A stretch of 63,280 bases of DNA. Origin: Thermoproteota archaeon (GTDB lineage: Archaea; Korarchaeota; Korarchaeia; Korarchaeales; Korarchaeaceae). A model generated the notes under the pieces. That model ran no database searches, was not told where the DNA came from, and saw nothing but the letters and a program-made list of their open reading frames with translations. Below are positions 33,631 through 43,694 of the stretch, piece after piece (the stretch's first letter is position 1; every line of letters begins with the position of its first letter). Location of the stretch: the NCBI GenBank assembly GCA_015522685.1, contig WALU01000018.1:1-63280 (forward strand), given 5' to 3'. The position numbers and the translations under genes were made by a program.

Positions 33631-36147
33631 GTGAATATGATAAAAATGACTAGGAGAGAGTTTGTAAAATTAGCAGCTGTAACTGGGGCTTTAACTTTAA
33701 TGTTAGGAGAATCTGAACATACATTTAAGACATTAACAGCTGCCCAGAGCAAAACGCAAGTCAAATACATCCCTAACCTCTGCACTATGTGTGCTAACAG
33801 ATGTGGCATAACAGCTAAGGTGGTAAATGGAAAAGTAGTCAAGCTGGATGGAATTCCTCATCATCCGGCCAATAACGGGAAGATATGCGCTAGAGGCCAA
33901 TCAGGTATTGCCAGGCTCTACAATCCAGATAGAATAAAGGCCCCAATGATAAGGAGAGATAAGAGTAAACGTGGCACTTGGGAGGGATTCGAAGAAGTAA
34001 ATTGGAATACTGCGCTTGATGAAGCAGCTAAAAAGATAAAGAGGTACATGGATGAAGGGCACCCTGAGAAGATAGCCGTCATAAGCGGGTGGTGGGGCTG
34101 CGCAGTATATAAGCCCTACGTAGCAGCATTCATGCAAGCTATAGGCACCCCCAACTCTGCTGGAGCTACTATAAACAGTTGCATGTTCCCCGGAGCCTTT
34201 GGATGGCTTGCTACCCTAGGAGGTGCTAACCACGCTCACATAATCTCAGATCTAGAAGATGCTAAGTACATAATAGCTCTAAGGAGGAACTTGGCTGGAG
34301 TAGGAGGGGTCCCACATTCATGGAGGTTCGCGGAGGCCAAGAGAAGGGGAGCCAAGGTTGTGGCTCTAGATCCGAGGATGAGTGAGACTGCAGCCTTAGC
34401 TGATGTATGGATTCCGATAAAGCCTGGTACAGATCTAGCATTCTTATTGGCGATGGGTCACGTTCTTGTGAATGAGAAGTTATATGATGAGGCATTTCTG
34501 AAGAAGTATACTACAGTTCCTCTACTCCTCAACTCTGAGACAGGGGTACCTGTGAAGGTATGGGATGACAAGGCAACTGGATTGAAGAAGTACTTGGTGT
34601 ATGATCTATTACAGAAAAAAGCGGTATCTCATGATGAGGCATTAAATCCAGCTCTACTTGGGGAATATACTGTGAAGCTTGAAGATGGGACGACTGTAAA
34701 GGCTAAACCAGCTTTCCAGGTATTAGTTGATGATTTGCAGCAGTACACTCCGGAATGGGCATCCAAGATATGCGATGTGTCTTCAGATCTCATAGTTAAA
34801 ACAGCTAATGAGTTCGGCAGGACAAAGCCAGCAGTTATAGACCCAGGCTGGCATGATCCCCGCTATGAGAACTCGCTTCAGACTCATAGAATGATGGCAA
34901 TCCTTAATGCTATGATAGGGAATATAGATAGATATGGAGGTGTATCATTTAACGTTCCTGGAAGGGAAGTCAACCTTCCACCACCACCTCAGAACAGATA
35001 TGATGTGGTATGGGGCAAGAAGCATGGAATGCTTCCGCTACCACTTCCTAACTATGTGCCTCTCTACTATGCAATGACTAAGGGAGATCCATATCCAATA
35101 GAAATGGCTATAGTTATAGCTGGTAACCCGATTAGAACATGGAGCGGAGATAAGGAATGGAAGGAAGCATTCAAGAAGCTGAATGATGTTCTGGTGATCG
35201 ACGTCTTACCACAGGACACGACAATGTATGCTGATATACTGCTTCCTGACTCTGTCTATCTTGAGAAGGACTTCCCAATAAGCCATGCTGAGATGTCCTT
35301 GTATGGAGCCTTTGAAACTGCGATCGCTGCAATAAACCCGGTCTTTAACACAAAGCCTGAAATAATGATATTCGCCGAATTATCAAAGAGATTGGGTGTT
35401 TACGATAAGTTCATCAATAGCTTGGCTAAGATGCTCAAGGTAGATGCTGGTAAGCTAAGAAGATACTTTGACAGTGAGGGAATAAGAGGAATAAGGAGAG
35501 CCCAGGCTGAAGCCTATGGTATATCTCTAGATGAGATAGAGAAGAAAGGTTATGTGATGTTCGAGACCAAAGAGGAACTGATGGACACAATGCCATATAA
35601 GAAGCCACTGCATACTCCATCTGGTAAGGTAGAAGTTTATAGCCTTATGCTTGCCAAAATAACATCTATGGTAGGGGAAGATCCAATGTGGTCTCCTCTG
35701 CCTAAGTGGTTACCTCCAAAGGTAATGAGTGAGTATGAGAAGAACAAGGCGCCGAATGTCTTCTATTTTATTTACGGAAAGAGCCCTCTGAACAGCTACA
35801 CTCATACTACAGACAACGAGATGCTCGACTCCCTGCTTAGGCCAGATTACATAGGGGTGTGGATAAATACGAAGAGGGCTAAGCAGCTGGGCATAAAAGA
35901 TGGAGATAAAGTTAAGGTAACTAATCTGAAGACAGGAGAGGGTGGTGTAACTACAGCTTTCGTTACAGAGGCTATAAGAAAAGACACAGTATTTCTCAAC
36001 ACTCAATGGGGTATTGAAAGTAAAAAACTGAAGATAGCCTATAAGAGGGGAGGAGTTGCGCTAAACAAGCTATGGCCCTTTCAGTATGCGAGATTGATAC
36101 CTGGGATGTTGACCAATGAACTTCTTGTCAAGATAGAGAAAGTATAG
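33631..36147 (+). CDS. Molybdopterin oxidoreductase, catalytic subunit (polysulfide/thiosulfate reductase PsrA/PhsA type)
   Basis: An 838-residue enzyme of the Mo/W-bisPGD family. The N-terminus carries a twin-arginine signal (TRREFVKLAAVTGALTL), so it is exported folded. Four cysteines of the proximal [4Fe-4S] cluster are C51-x2-C54-x3-C58 and C86. C184 in INSCMFPG is the expected metal ligand, as in sulfur-compound reductases rather than Ser- or Asp-ligated enzymes. The C-terminal molybdopterin dinucleotide-binding domain is present (NTKRAKQLGIKDGDKVKV). Start is GTG 33631 or ATG 33637. With the next two genes it forms a membrane-anchored respiratory complex; polysulfide, thiosulfate, tetrathionate or arsenate/arsenite relatives cannot be separated by eye. 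Confidence 0.88.
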   Translation: MNMIKMTRREFVKLAAVTGALTLMLGESEHTFKTLTAAQSKTQVKYIPNLCTMCANRCGITAKVVNGKVVKLDGIPHHPANNGKICARGQSGIARLYNPDRIKAPMIRRDKSKRGTWEGFEEVNWNTALDEAAKKIKRYMDEGHPEKIAVISGWWGCAVYKPYVAAFMQAIGTPNSAGATINSCMFPGAFGWLATLGGANHAHIISDLEDAKYIIALRRNLAGVGGVPHSWRFAEAKRRGAKVVALDPRMSETAALADVWIPIKPGTDLAFLLAMGHVLVNEKLYDEAFLKKYTTVPLLLNSETGVPVKVWDDKATGLKKYLVYDLLQKKAVSHDEALNPALLGEYTVKLEDGTTVKAKPAFQVLVDDLQQYTPEWASKICDVSSDLIVKTANEFGRTKPAVIDPGWHDPRYENSLQTHRMMAILNAMIGNIDRYGGVSFNVPGREVNLPPPPQNRYDVVWGKKHGMLPLPLPNYVPLYYAMTKGDPYPIEMAIVIAGNPIRTWSGDKEWKEAFKKLNDVLVIDVLPQDTTMYADILLPDSVYLEKDFPISHAEMSLYGAFETAIAAINPVFNTKPEIMIFAELSKRLGVYDKFINSLAKMLKVDAGKLRRYFDSEGIRGIRRAQAEAYGISLDEIEKKGYVMFETKEELMDTMPYKKPLHTPSGKVEVYSLMLAKITSMVGEDPMWSPLPKWLPPKVMSEYEKNKAPNVFYFIYGKSPLNSYTHTTDNEMLDSLLRPDYIGVWINTKRAKQLGIKDGDKVKVTNLKTGEGGVTTAFVTEAIRKDTVFLNTQWGIESKKLKIAYKRGGVALNKLWPFQYARLIPGMLTNELLVKIEKV

Positions 36148-36159
36148 AAGGTGATTTAA

Positions 36160-36732
36160 ATGACCAAATATGGAATGGTTATAGATCTTGGTAGCTGCTT
36201 GGGTTGTGGAGCATGTATAGCTGCCTGTGATTTCGAGAATCAAACTCCATGGGAAGAAGGGAAGCGTAGAACTCACGTACCTGAGTTCATCTTTGGCGAA
36301 TATCCTAATGTAGAGAGGTTATTTGTACCAAGGCTTTGCATGCACTGCGAAGATCCGCCCTGCGTTGCAGTTTGTCCAACAGGAGCTAGTTATAAAAATG
36401 AGGACGGAGTCGTACTTGTGCGCTATGATATGTGCATAGGGTGTAAGTACTGTGTGGTTGCTTGCCCCTATAACGCTAGATATGTCGATGAGAGGAAACA
36501 CGCAATAGATAAGTGCACCTTCTGCTACAATAATAGAGTCTCTCAGGGGAGAGAACCAGCCTGCGTTGAGTCATGCGTGGGAGGAGCTAGAATATTCGGA
36601 GATTTGGAGGATCCCAACAGCGAAGTATATAAATTGATTCATTCGGGCGAAGCTGTTCCTCTGAGAGCAGACCTAGGAACTCACCCAAAGGTGAGATATA
36701 TATTCAGGCGCAAGAAGAGGGAGGGTGACTAA
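36160..36732 (+). CDS. Four-cluster ferredoxin-type electron-transfer subunit (PsrB/NrfC-like)
   Basis: A 190-residue protein with four [4Fe-4S] motifs: CLGCGACIAAC, CMHCEDPPCVAVCP, CIGCKYCVVACP and CTFCYNNRVSQGREPACVESC. It passes electrons between the membrane subunit and the catalytic subunit. There is no signal peptide, as is usual for subunits exported by hitch-hiking with the TAT-bearing partner. Gaps of 12 and 2 bases to its neighbours mark an operon. Confidence 0.95.
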   Translation: MTKYGMVIDLGSCLGCGACIAACDFENQTPWEEGKRRTHVPEFIFGEYPNVERLFVPRLCMHCEDPPCVAVCPTGASYKNEDGVVLVRYDMCIGCKYCVVACPYNARYVDERKHAIDKCTFCYNNRVSQGREPACVESCVGGARIFGDLEDPNSEVYKLIHSGEAVPLRADLGTHPKVRYIFRRKKREGD

Positions 36733-36734
36733 AG

Positions 36735-37697
36735 ATGATGAATCTGTTAATTCAGCATATTTGGGGGGTATATATAGCAATCTACCTATTCTTAGGAGGA
36801 ATGGGTGGAGGAGGAATGGTAGTAAGCTACTACTTCTGCTGCAGGAGAAATGATAACAAGCTTGCTGTGATCTCAGCGATCACTTCCCTCATAATAGTCA
36901 TAATAGGTGTACTCTTCCTGATGCTTGATCTGGAGAAGCCAGAAAAGTTCTACCTAGTCTTTGTGAGTCCCCATCTTAATCCTCATTCCATGATATTTAT
37001 AGGATCTTCTATACTAACGAGCTTCATAACATTCGGTCTCCTGTTTGTTACGGCAATAGAGTTTAAATGGCCGAGCTTCCTTGGGAAGATCATATCGCTC
37101 CTTCCATGGTATGGAAATAGGAGCTTTACATCTGCTATGGGCATTCTGGCATCAATAGCAGGGTTCCTAACGGCTTTCTATACGGGTGTACTCATAGGTG
37201 TGCTCAAATCTGCCCCATTCTGGCATACCCCTGCTTTACCCTTGTTGTTCGTGGCTTCGGCTTTCTCTACAGGGGTCGTAGGCGTTCTCCTAGTAAATGA
37301 GACAATAGGGATTATGGCTCCGAAAAGCGAGAGACATAAATACCAAGAATACTGCTCTATCTTAGGAGAGTGGGATGCGATCTTAATATCCATAGAGCTA
37401 TTAATCATATTCACATATATATTCCTGTTTACCTATGGACCAGAAGAGGCAGAGGCATCAGTTTATCTGCTGACTACCGGATCTCTCGCCCCATGGTTCA
37501 TGGGGGGGGTAGTTACAATGGGGCTTGCTATACCCTTCCTACTGGAATACTGGCATATATTCAGTGAAAGTAGAGGAGGAAAGCCCTCCTGCGCTTTACC
37601 AATAATAGCAGCGATTCTGGTTATTATAGGAGGATTAATCCTAAGGTATGTAGTACTATCAAGCGGTGTAATGACAATATTTCTTCCTCCCTCTTGA
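36735..37697 (+). CDS. NrfD/PsrC-type membrane subunit
   Basis: A 320-residue membrane protein with eight or nine hydrophobic helices, matching the NrfD/PsrC family that oxidises quinol and anchors the reductase. Family-like segments are IYLFLGGMGGGGMVVSYYF near the N-terminus and GFLTAFYTGVLIGVLKSAPFWHTPALPLLFVASAFSTG in the middle. Last gene of the operon, followed by a pyrimidine-rich terminator. The start ATG is 12 bases after an AGGGTGAC ribosome site within the previous gene. Confidence 0.93.
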   Translation: MMNLLIQHIWGVYIAIYLFLGGMGGGGMVVSYYFCCRRNDNKLAVISAITSLIIVIIGVLFLMLDLEKPEKFYLVFVSPHLNPHSMIFIGSSILTSFITFGLLFVTAIEFKWPSFLGKIISLLPWYGNRSFTSAMGILASIAGFLTAFYTGVLIGVLKSAPFWHTPALPLLFVASAFSTGVVGVLLVNETIGIMAPKSERHKYQEYCSILGEWDAILISIELLIIFTYIFLFTYGPEEAEASVYLLTTGSLAPWFMGGVVTMGLAIPFLLEYWHIFSESRGGKPSCALPIIAAILVIIGGLILRYVVLSSGVMTIFLPPS

Positions 37698-37740
37698 ACT
37701 TTCCCTCCCACTACTTCTTTTCTTTTCATTTCTTCCCTTG
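37698..37740 (+). terminator. Pyrimidine-rich terminator after the reductase operon
   Basis: Directly after the stop codon the plus strand is almost only C and T for about 40 bases, with several T-runs (CTTCTTTTCTTTTC). This is the common form of archaeal transcription terminator. Confidence 0.55.
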
Positions 37741-38264
37741 TTATCTACTAGGCTATACAAAGTTCCCTAAAATCATGCGCACTATAAGTCGGTCTCTTTT
37801 CAATGTCATTACTATGGGCTGATCTACTCCGCTCTCAGATAAGAATACTAAAGCTCTAAGATCAGTAACCAAAGCCAGTAGTGCTAGTTATCTCTGAATC
37901 TCTCAAGCGTGGCGCACTAGTGCTTGTAAAAAGGTTTATGATGTAATGAGTTATAAATCCACTTATCGAGTCGAAACTTGAAGTATATAAGATAATAAAT
38001 TGCCCTTGGCAATAGTAACAATACCTAAAGCGATCTTCGATTAAAGAAATTAATTTACTTTGTCAGGATTAGGAGAGGCTTTAGAAAAATTTTTGGCAGT
38101 AAAGTAACTAACAGAACCTGCTGTAATCAATGCCAAAGCCATCCGTAATTAGGAATTAGTAATGCTAGCTATGCTACTATCTCAACTATTCAGGGAGTAG
38201 AGTTAACTTTGAAATTTAGTAAGTAGGATCGCTGCCACCTCTAACCTCTATTATAAAAGATCGT
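37741..38264. other. Gene-free gap after the reductase operon
   Basis: No supported gene. A minus-strand open stretch of about 43 codons near 37766-37890 (LVTDLRALVFLSESG) lacks a start and may be a remnant. The rest is AT-rich spacer. Confidence 0.35.
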
Positions 38265-39086
38265 TCATTCAGTATGCATTCTAAAGTAGTAAAGTAGAAC
38301 TGCTGCAAGAGATGGTATTGATAATAGTGCATAAAGGGCAATGAATATATGTATAGGCAATAATGTACCCATATGATATAAAAGACTGAGGATTATCAGG
38401 GCTGAGTATGCAGAGACTGTTGGAATCATAATATAAGGACTCTTAAGAACTTCCACATAATCATCTTCTACTTTGCGACCAAATTTCCTTAAAAGATAGA
38501 ATTCTACTGCTATGGATATTAGAGGCATAGATAAGAATACCAGTAGATATGGATCATATCTAGTTCTAAAGATTTCCACTTGAAGGTTCATTTTTTCTCT
38601 CTTCTTATCGTTAAATGCTTTAATCAAAGGTTCTAGCTTCTGTAAATTATATTCGATAAAGGGGGCGATTCTCTTGTCCCAATTTCCCTTCAATTCATAC
38701 TCAAAGGCATGGTCAGAGGTCATCACGATGATCTTGTCATCCTTATGAGTCAAAAGTACTGATCCAAAGTACCTTATATTATACGCCATATTGAGATCCT
38801 CTGGGGCGCCTTTCCATACAACTTTGCCCTCATAGAGAACTTCAATTCCTTGAGAGAAATTTCTAATACTGAATGTCTTCAGTATAACAGGTTCAACTAT
38901 CAGCCTAAGCTGCTCTATTTTATTATTCAGGTAGAAGGTTTCCCTTTCTAAAATATCCAACATTTTAGCAGTCCTGTGTAACTTATTCATGGATATCAAG
39001 TGAAGGCCTCCTACTCCAAAGAGTAGAGGGATTGGAAGCAAGAGAATTATTAGAATAACCGCCCTATATCCATTCAATTTTTCCAC
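38265..39086 (-). CDS. Hypothetical membrane protein with extracytoplasmic domain
   Basis: A 273-residue protein: one N-terminal hydrophobic helix (about 9-32), a mainly polar segment of about 160 residues likely outside the cell, and three hydrophobic helices at about 185-270. The soluble part begins with a coiled-coil-like stretch (TAKMLDILERETFYLNNKIEQL). The layout resembles a sensor or transporter accessory protein, but no family is recognised. It stands alone between two long gaps. Confidence 0.55.
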   Translation of the reverse strand: MEKLNGYRAVILIILLLPIPLLFGVGGLHLISMNKLHRTAKMLDILERETFYLNNKIEQLRLIVEPVILKTFSIRNFSQGIEVLYEGKVVWKGAPEDLNMAYNIRYFGSVLLTHKDDKIIVMTSDHAFEYELKGNWDKRIAPFIEYNLQKLEPLIKAFNDKKREKMNLQVEIFRTRYDPYLLVFLSMPLISIAVEFYLLRKFGRKVEDDYVEVLKSPYIMIPTVSAYSALIILSLLYHMGTLLPIHIFIALYALLSIPSLAAVLLYYFRMHTE

Positions 39087-39532
39087 CTTTAAATAATACT
39101 ATAAAGAAATTATAACATTGCTGCCGGGCCTACTCCACTAGTTCCCTAATATTCCTAACCTGAGTAAAACATTTTTTAAATTATTATTCCATTTATAAAT
39201 AAGCTCCTACATTCTAATATATCTTTAATGTGCTAAAAGTAGCCTGTATTTATAATATTCGCTTTATAGCATTCAATTAAGCGTTGAAATTTCAGAGATA
39301 CTCTAATTTACTAAATACTTTAATGTATGAATGAATTACAAATTACCTTTACCAATTAGTATGTAGCCACTAAGCATGATGCAGAAGAGCTAAGAAAATA
39401 AGTAGGTAATCTGAAGGGTGATGTAAATTATCTAAGGAGAAACTTCCTCAGCTTTAGCCTGTCTCAAGTGCTGCGAAGAATATTGAACCTTTCTCTCAAG
39501 CATTAAAAGGCTAAGTTGCTTAATGAACGGGA
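39087..39532. other. Gene-free gap before the DUF3160 gene
   Basis: About 446 AT-rich bases with no frame, RNA gene or palindrome that I can support. Confidence 0.35.
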
Positions 39533-41734
39533 ATGATTCTTATGAAGAGTATAACTATTGCATTAATTATTTTGTTCCTGTCCTTAGTTATTGTAGTGGC
39601 ATGCTGGGAAGCAAATTCTCTCAGGCCCCATACAAAGTCTATAAACTCTACAACCACCGGTTGGATGGTGAGTATGTGGAAGCTTGGAGAAATAGCTTAT
39701 CCTAAGGGATTTCCTTCATCTAAACTGGTCAATTACACAGAAGTTTTATCTGCTCCTCCCGAATACTTCCCTCTTAACAGGAGTGAACTACTCAATTCCG
39801 AAGTTTTGGACGAATTAAAGTTGAATAAAAGTCAAGAGAGCTACCTGATGAGTAAGGGGTTCATTATCTTAAAATGGGATAAGCATAAGGACTTCTCCGA
39901 TGCTTACTTAGAGCTGAAGCATTTTCCGATATATGTGACAGTGGACAGCTTTCTTCATGCCTATCACATTCAATTCGATTCTTTGCTTGCCAATATAGAG
40001 GAAAAATATCTTTACAACGATCTCTGCAATCTAACGAAGAGAATGATAGAACTTAGTAGCAACGATATACTCAAGGTAGGCGAACCAGCCGAAAGAAACC
40101 TTGCCTATTTCTCAGTAGCCATGAAACTGCTAGATCCAAAGTTCAAACCATCAGATGAAGTTAGAGATGTTGTTAATGCTGAGCTTAAGAGGATAAATAG
40201 TAAGGTAATAGCTAAGAGCCCTCTTTTTGGATATAAGGAGGACTATAGCCAGTATAGACCTAGAGGGCATTATACGAGATCTGAAAAGCTTCAGAGATAT
40301 TTTAGGGCCATGATGTGGTATGGAAGAATGGCCTTCCTCCTTAGAGAAGGACTAGTCAGTGAAAATAAATCCAGAGAACTGACCGTTCAAGCTGCCCTCA
40401 TATCTACAGATCTTTCAAGCGATAAGAATGCTTCAAGCTACTGGGGAAGGATTTACACAGCTACCTCCTTCTTTGTGGGTTTTGCTGATGATTATACACC
40501 CTATGACTACCTAGAAGCTATGAAGTCATTATTTGACGGCTCAATTAGGCTAAAAGATCTCTATTCCTTGAGGAACTCTGATGAGACAATAGGCATGTTC
40601 AGAGCCGAGCTTATGAAGAGAGGAAAGCCTAAGATATATGGAGGTACAGGATCTTGTAATGTTAGTCCTCCAATAACGAAGGAAAAGCTGGATGAATGCC
40701 TAGAGAAAACAGCCGGAATGAGGCTTATGGGACAAAGGTACGTACCTGACTCCTACGTCTTCCAGATGCTAGTAGCACCATCAGTCGGTCTTTATATAGG
40801 TACTAAAAAGCCTTTTACAATGGTAGAAACGCAGCTGGGACCTGCTAGGGGATTCCCAAGGGGACTCGACTGGTTTGCAGTTACTGGATCTGGCAGGGCC
40901 CTCGAGATCCTGAAGGAAGAGGGTGATGTAAGCTATGAAGAATATGATAAGACGATGAAGGATCTCAGGAATGAGTTCTCTAAAGCTGATTGGTCTAAGA
41001 ACCTTTACTGGTCATGGCTTGATGTCCTCCGCTACTTGGTGAAGGCGAGAGGCAGAGGATATCCAGCTTATATGATAAGTCCTGACTGGCTTGACAGGCA
41101 GCTTCAAGCTGGACTTGCATCTTGGACTGAGTTAAGGCATGATACGATACTCTACGTGAAGCAGAGCTACACACCTAAGCTCACAGCCATGCCTCCTCCT
41201 GATAAACTGGGAGCTGTGGAGCCATTACCCAATGTTTACCTCAGGTTAGAAGCTCTCGTGAACCAGACTAGAGATGGGCTTAAGGAGATGAGGTACCTAA
41301 GCGAAAAGGAAGAGGCAAGACTGAATAATCTGGCTAATGCTTTGAGAAGAGCTAGGGAGATCTCACTGAAGGAGCTGGCTGGAGAACCTTTGAATAGAAG
41401 TGATCTCTACTTCATTGGGAACTTCGATGAGGTCTTAGATTCAATAATGTCGGGACTAGATAAGAGATCTAAGAGCACAGTACTTGTGGCTGATGCACAT
41501 ACAGATCTGAACAGTGGTCAGGTTCTAGAGGAAGCTATGGGAAAAATAAATATGATATTAGTTGCATTCCCGACACCAAACGGCACAGTCTTAATGGTAG
41601 GGCCTGTCTTTACATACTATGAGTTCAAGCATCCATTGAAGGATAGACTCACAGATGAGAAATGGCTCAATCTCCTAAAGGCTGGAGAACCTAAGATGTT
41701 TCCATGGCAGGAGAGGCTCTACGGAAAATCCTGA
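39533..41734 (+). CDS. DUF3160 family secreted or membrane-anchored protein
   Basis: A 733-residue protein with an N-terminal membrane helix (ITIALIILFLSLVIVVACW) and a long extracytoplasmic part of the DUF3160 family. Family-like segments: FPIYVTVDSFLHAYHIQFD, RTMMWYGRMAFLLRE-like (FRAMMWYGRMAFLLREG), MRLMGQRYVPDSYVFQMLV, SWLDVLRYLV and the C-terminal VADAHTDLNSGQVLEEAMG. The family is found in many bacteria and archaea and has no known function. The ATG at 39542 (MKS) is an alternative start. Confidence 0.85.
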   Translation: MILMKSITIALIILFLSLVIVVACWEANSLRPHTKSINSTTTGWMVSMWKLGEIAYPKGFPSSKLVNYTEVLSAPPEYFPLNRSELLNSEVLDELKLNKSQESYLMSKGFIILKWDKHKDFSDAYLELKHFPIYVTVDSFLHAYHIQFDSLLANIEEKYLYNDLCNLTKRMIELSSNDILKVGEPAERNLAYFSVAMKLLDPKFKPSDEVRDVVNAELKRINSKVIAKSPLFGYKEDYSQYRPRGHYTRSEKLQRYFRAMMWYGRMAFLLREGLVSENKSRELTVQAALISTDLSSDKNASSYWGRIYTATSFFVGFADDYTPYDYLEAMKSLFDGSIRLKDLYSLRNSDETIGMFRAELMKRGKPKIYGGTGSCNVSPPITKEKLDECLEKTAGMRLMGQRYVPDSYVFQMLVAPSVGLYIGTKKPFTMVETQLGPARGFPRGLDWFAVTGSGRALEILKEEGDVSYEEYDKTMKDLRNEFSKADWSKNLYWSWLDVLRYLVKARGRGYPAYMISPDWLDRQLQAGLASWTELRHDTILYVKQSYTPKLTAMPPPDKLGAVEPLPNVYLRLEALVNQTRDGLKEMRYLSEKEEARLNNLANALRRAREISLKELAGEPLNRSDLYFIGNFDEVLDSIMSGLDKRSKSTVLVADAHTDLNSGQVLEEAMGKINMILVAFPTPNGTVLMVGPVFTYYEFKHPLKDRLTDEKWLNLLKAGEPKMFPWQERLYGKS

Positions 41735-42449
41735 GCTACATAATCTAATGAAATGAGTGGGATAGATAGCCAGAAGTTCTACTTTATCCTTTAGATCTTC
41801 TATTACTATTTAATCTCACCTATCGTCACTCTCTCAGGTAATCGATGAGGCCCTCAAATCCACTAAGGCCCTCCCATTAGCTCCTCACTTTTTCATCGCA
41901 TTCAAGTTTCTTAATCTTACCATACATCATTATCCTCCCTAGAGGCGCAAGATAGATTCGTAAGGTGAGTAGGATAACTTTGAGAAGGATAATATGAACA
42001 GTTAGGTTAGATAGATACGCAGGCTTTTAGCATTCCAGCTTGGTCATGGTTCTCATCCTTTACGCCATGCTGGAGCTACCTAGGGTAAGGCAAGATAAAG
42101 ATAGTGGGAGGTATAGCCTGAATGCCTGAGCTGCCTGAGCAGAGGAGATATAAGGGATCCAATGGACTAACTACTATCTTTCTAAGAGGAAGAGGGAACC
42201 TGAGAGTACAATTTAGGACAAAATCTCTGGTTGCGAATCATAATATCCATGCTCATCTAATGCTCTCTATTAGCATTATCCTATGGGCAAAGAAGTGCCT
42301 CAGTATCAAGTCAATATAAACTTATAGTACCTCTTCTATAATATAGGTTCCCATATGGCTATAATAAGCCTAGCGGTCCATTGTACCAGAGGAGTTCGCT
42401 TAGGAGTATCATCCAGAAATGGCATGAGAGAATAATGAAGAAGGTTGGT
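41735..42449. other. Long gap with no supported gene
   Basis: Over 700 bases without a convincing gene. A 65-codon frame at 42122-42319 begins MPELPE like Fpg-type glycosylases, but the rest does not follow that family and it is probably chance. Possibly eroded coding sequence. Confidence 0.35.
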
Positions 42450-43616
42450 TTAACATTCCCTTCTCTTTAAATCTAGCTGTTCTCTAGATTTATATATACT
42501 AATGTAGCTTACTGCTATGGCTAGCAAGGGTACTATTGAGAGGTAAAAGTAACTAGTTGCATAGCCGCTGATGGATACTATTAGGCCAAAGATTATGGGT
42601 CCAGCGAAGCACCCAATATCTCCGCCCATTGAGTAGAGAGCTATGGCCCTATTCTTAACAGGAATAGGCACGGATTCCAGCGTTATGTATTGCTGTGGAG
42701 GTATGGTCAATCCCATGCCAAATCCATAGACAACAGCGACTATAAAACTTTCAGGAGCTATATACATTACTTCTAGCCCTAAGGTTGATAGAAGCATGAA
42801 TAGATAGCCTATTACCATTATCTTCATTGGATCTCTCTTAACAGATAACCTCCCAGCTAGATATCTAGAGAATATGCCGCTTATTGATGAGAACATCGCG
42901 AAGTAGCCATATATAATAGCTCCATAGCCTAGATCTCTATACTGAGATTGGAGTAGGCCACCGATCGTCATGAATACGACGCCCGATAAGGCTGATAGAA
43001 GCACCATTAAGATGACAGTCCTGTTGACGGCGTCTCTCCATCCAACTTTCACCTCCTCCTTATCTATCCTTCTATGTTTTGCCTCTGGTATGTTCAAGGA
43101 AAATATGAGCAGCCCAAGGAGAAATGCCAGCAGGAATACGGGTGGATATCCCTGATTATCGACGATTATTCCGGCAAGAGGAGGAGCAACTATGCCTCCA
43201 AGAGATATGAGCATGGATCTCATACCTATAGCCACACTCGCTAAGTCACCAGCAGCCACTGCAACTGCTGCGACTGATGGACTTATGAAGAAGGCATTTC
43301 CAAATCCCTGAATTACCCTCCCTAAGAGGAGGTGAGAGAAATCGCCGGCAATCAAATAAAAAGCGGAGGAAAGAGCTATGAATATACCACCTATAGCCAT
43401 TGAATAGTGACTACTGGTTTTATCAGCTAGGTGTCCCGCTACGGGCCTCAATACAAAGGAGACTAGAGATATTGATGACCATATAAAGCTCGTTTCTGCT
43501 ATCCCAATCCCAAGATCCCTCGAATATCTAGCGAGTATTGATGCTATGAGCCATAGAGCTAGGAAATAAGCGAGTACTGAGGCCATACTAATTACTAATT
43601 CTCTCTTGGCTTTCAT
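42450..43616 (-). CDS. Major facilitator superfamily transporter
   Basis: About 388 residues with twelve hydrophobic helices. The loop between helices 2 and 3 has the MFS pattern (RPVAGHLADKTSSHYSM) and a related loop recurs in the second half (RYLAGRLSVKRDPMK). Motif LLGRVIQGFGNAFF corresponds to helix 4. I start at ATG 43616 because the possible TTG start at 43643 falls too close to the TATA-like AATATTTTATC. The substrate is unknown; drug or sugar export are typical for this subfamily. Confidence 0.85.
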   Translation of the reverse strand: MKAKRELVISMASVLAYFLALWLIASILARYSRDLGIGIAETSFIWSSISLVSFVLRPVAGHLADKTSSHYSMAIGGIFIALSSAFYLIAGDFSHLLLGRVIQGFGNAFFISPSVAAVAVAAGDLASVAIGMRSMLISLGGIVAPPLAGIIVDNQGYPPVFLLAFLLGLLIFSLNIPEAKHRRIDKEEVKVGWRDAVNRTVILMVLLSALSGVVFMTIGGLLQSQYRDLGYGAIIYGYFAMFSSISGIFSRYLAGRLSVKRDPMKIMVIGYLFMLLSTLGLEVMYIAPESFIVAVVYGFGMGLTIPPQQYITLESVPIPVKNRAIALYSMGGDIGCFAGPIIFGLIVSISGYATSYFYLSIVPLLAIAVSYISIYKSREQLDLKRREC

Positions 43617-43694
43617 GCTTTCATCGAAGCGACCATACCTCAAGGGATAAAATATTAAGTGAAAGCAGGGAGAAGATCTACCTAGCTCTCATTA

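Noticed and set aside
42122..42319. 65-codon frame beginning MPELPE, like formamidopyrimidine-DNA glycosylase
   Set aside because: Only the first six residues agree; the remainder has no family motifs, there is no ribosome site, and the flanks are non-coding.
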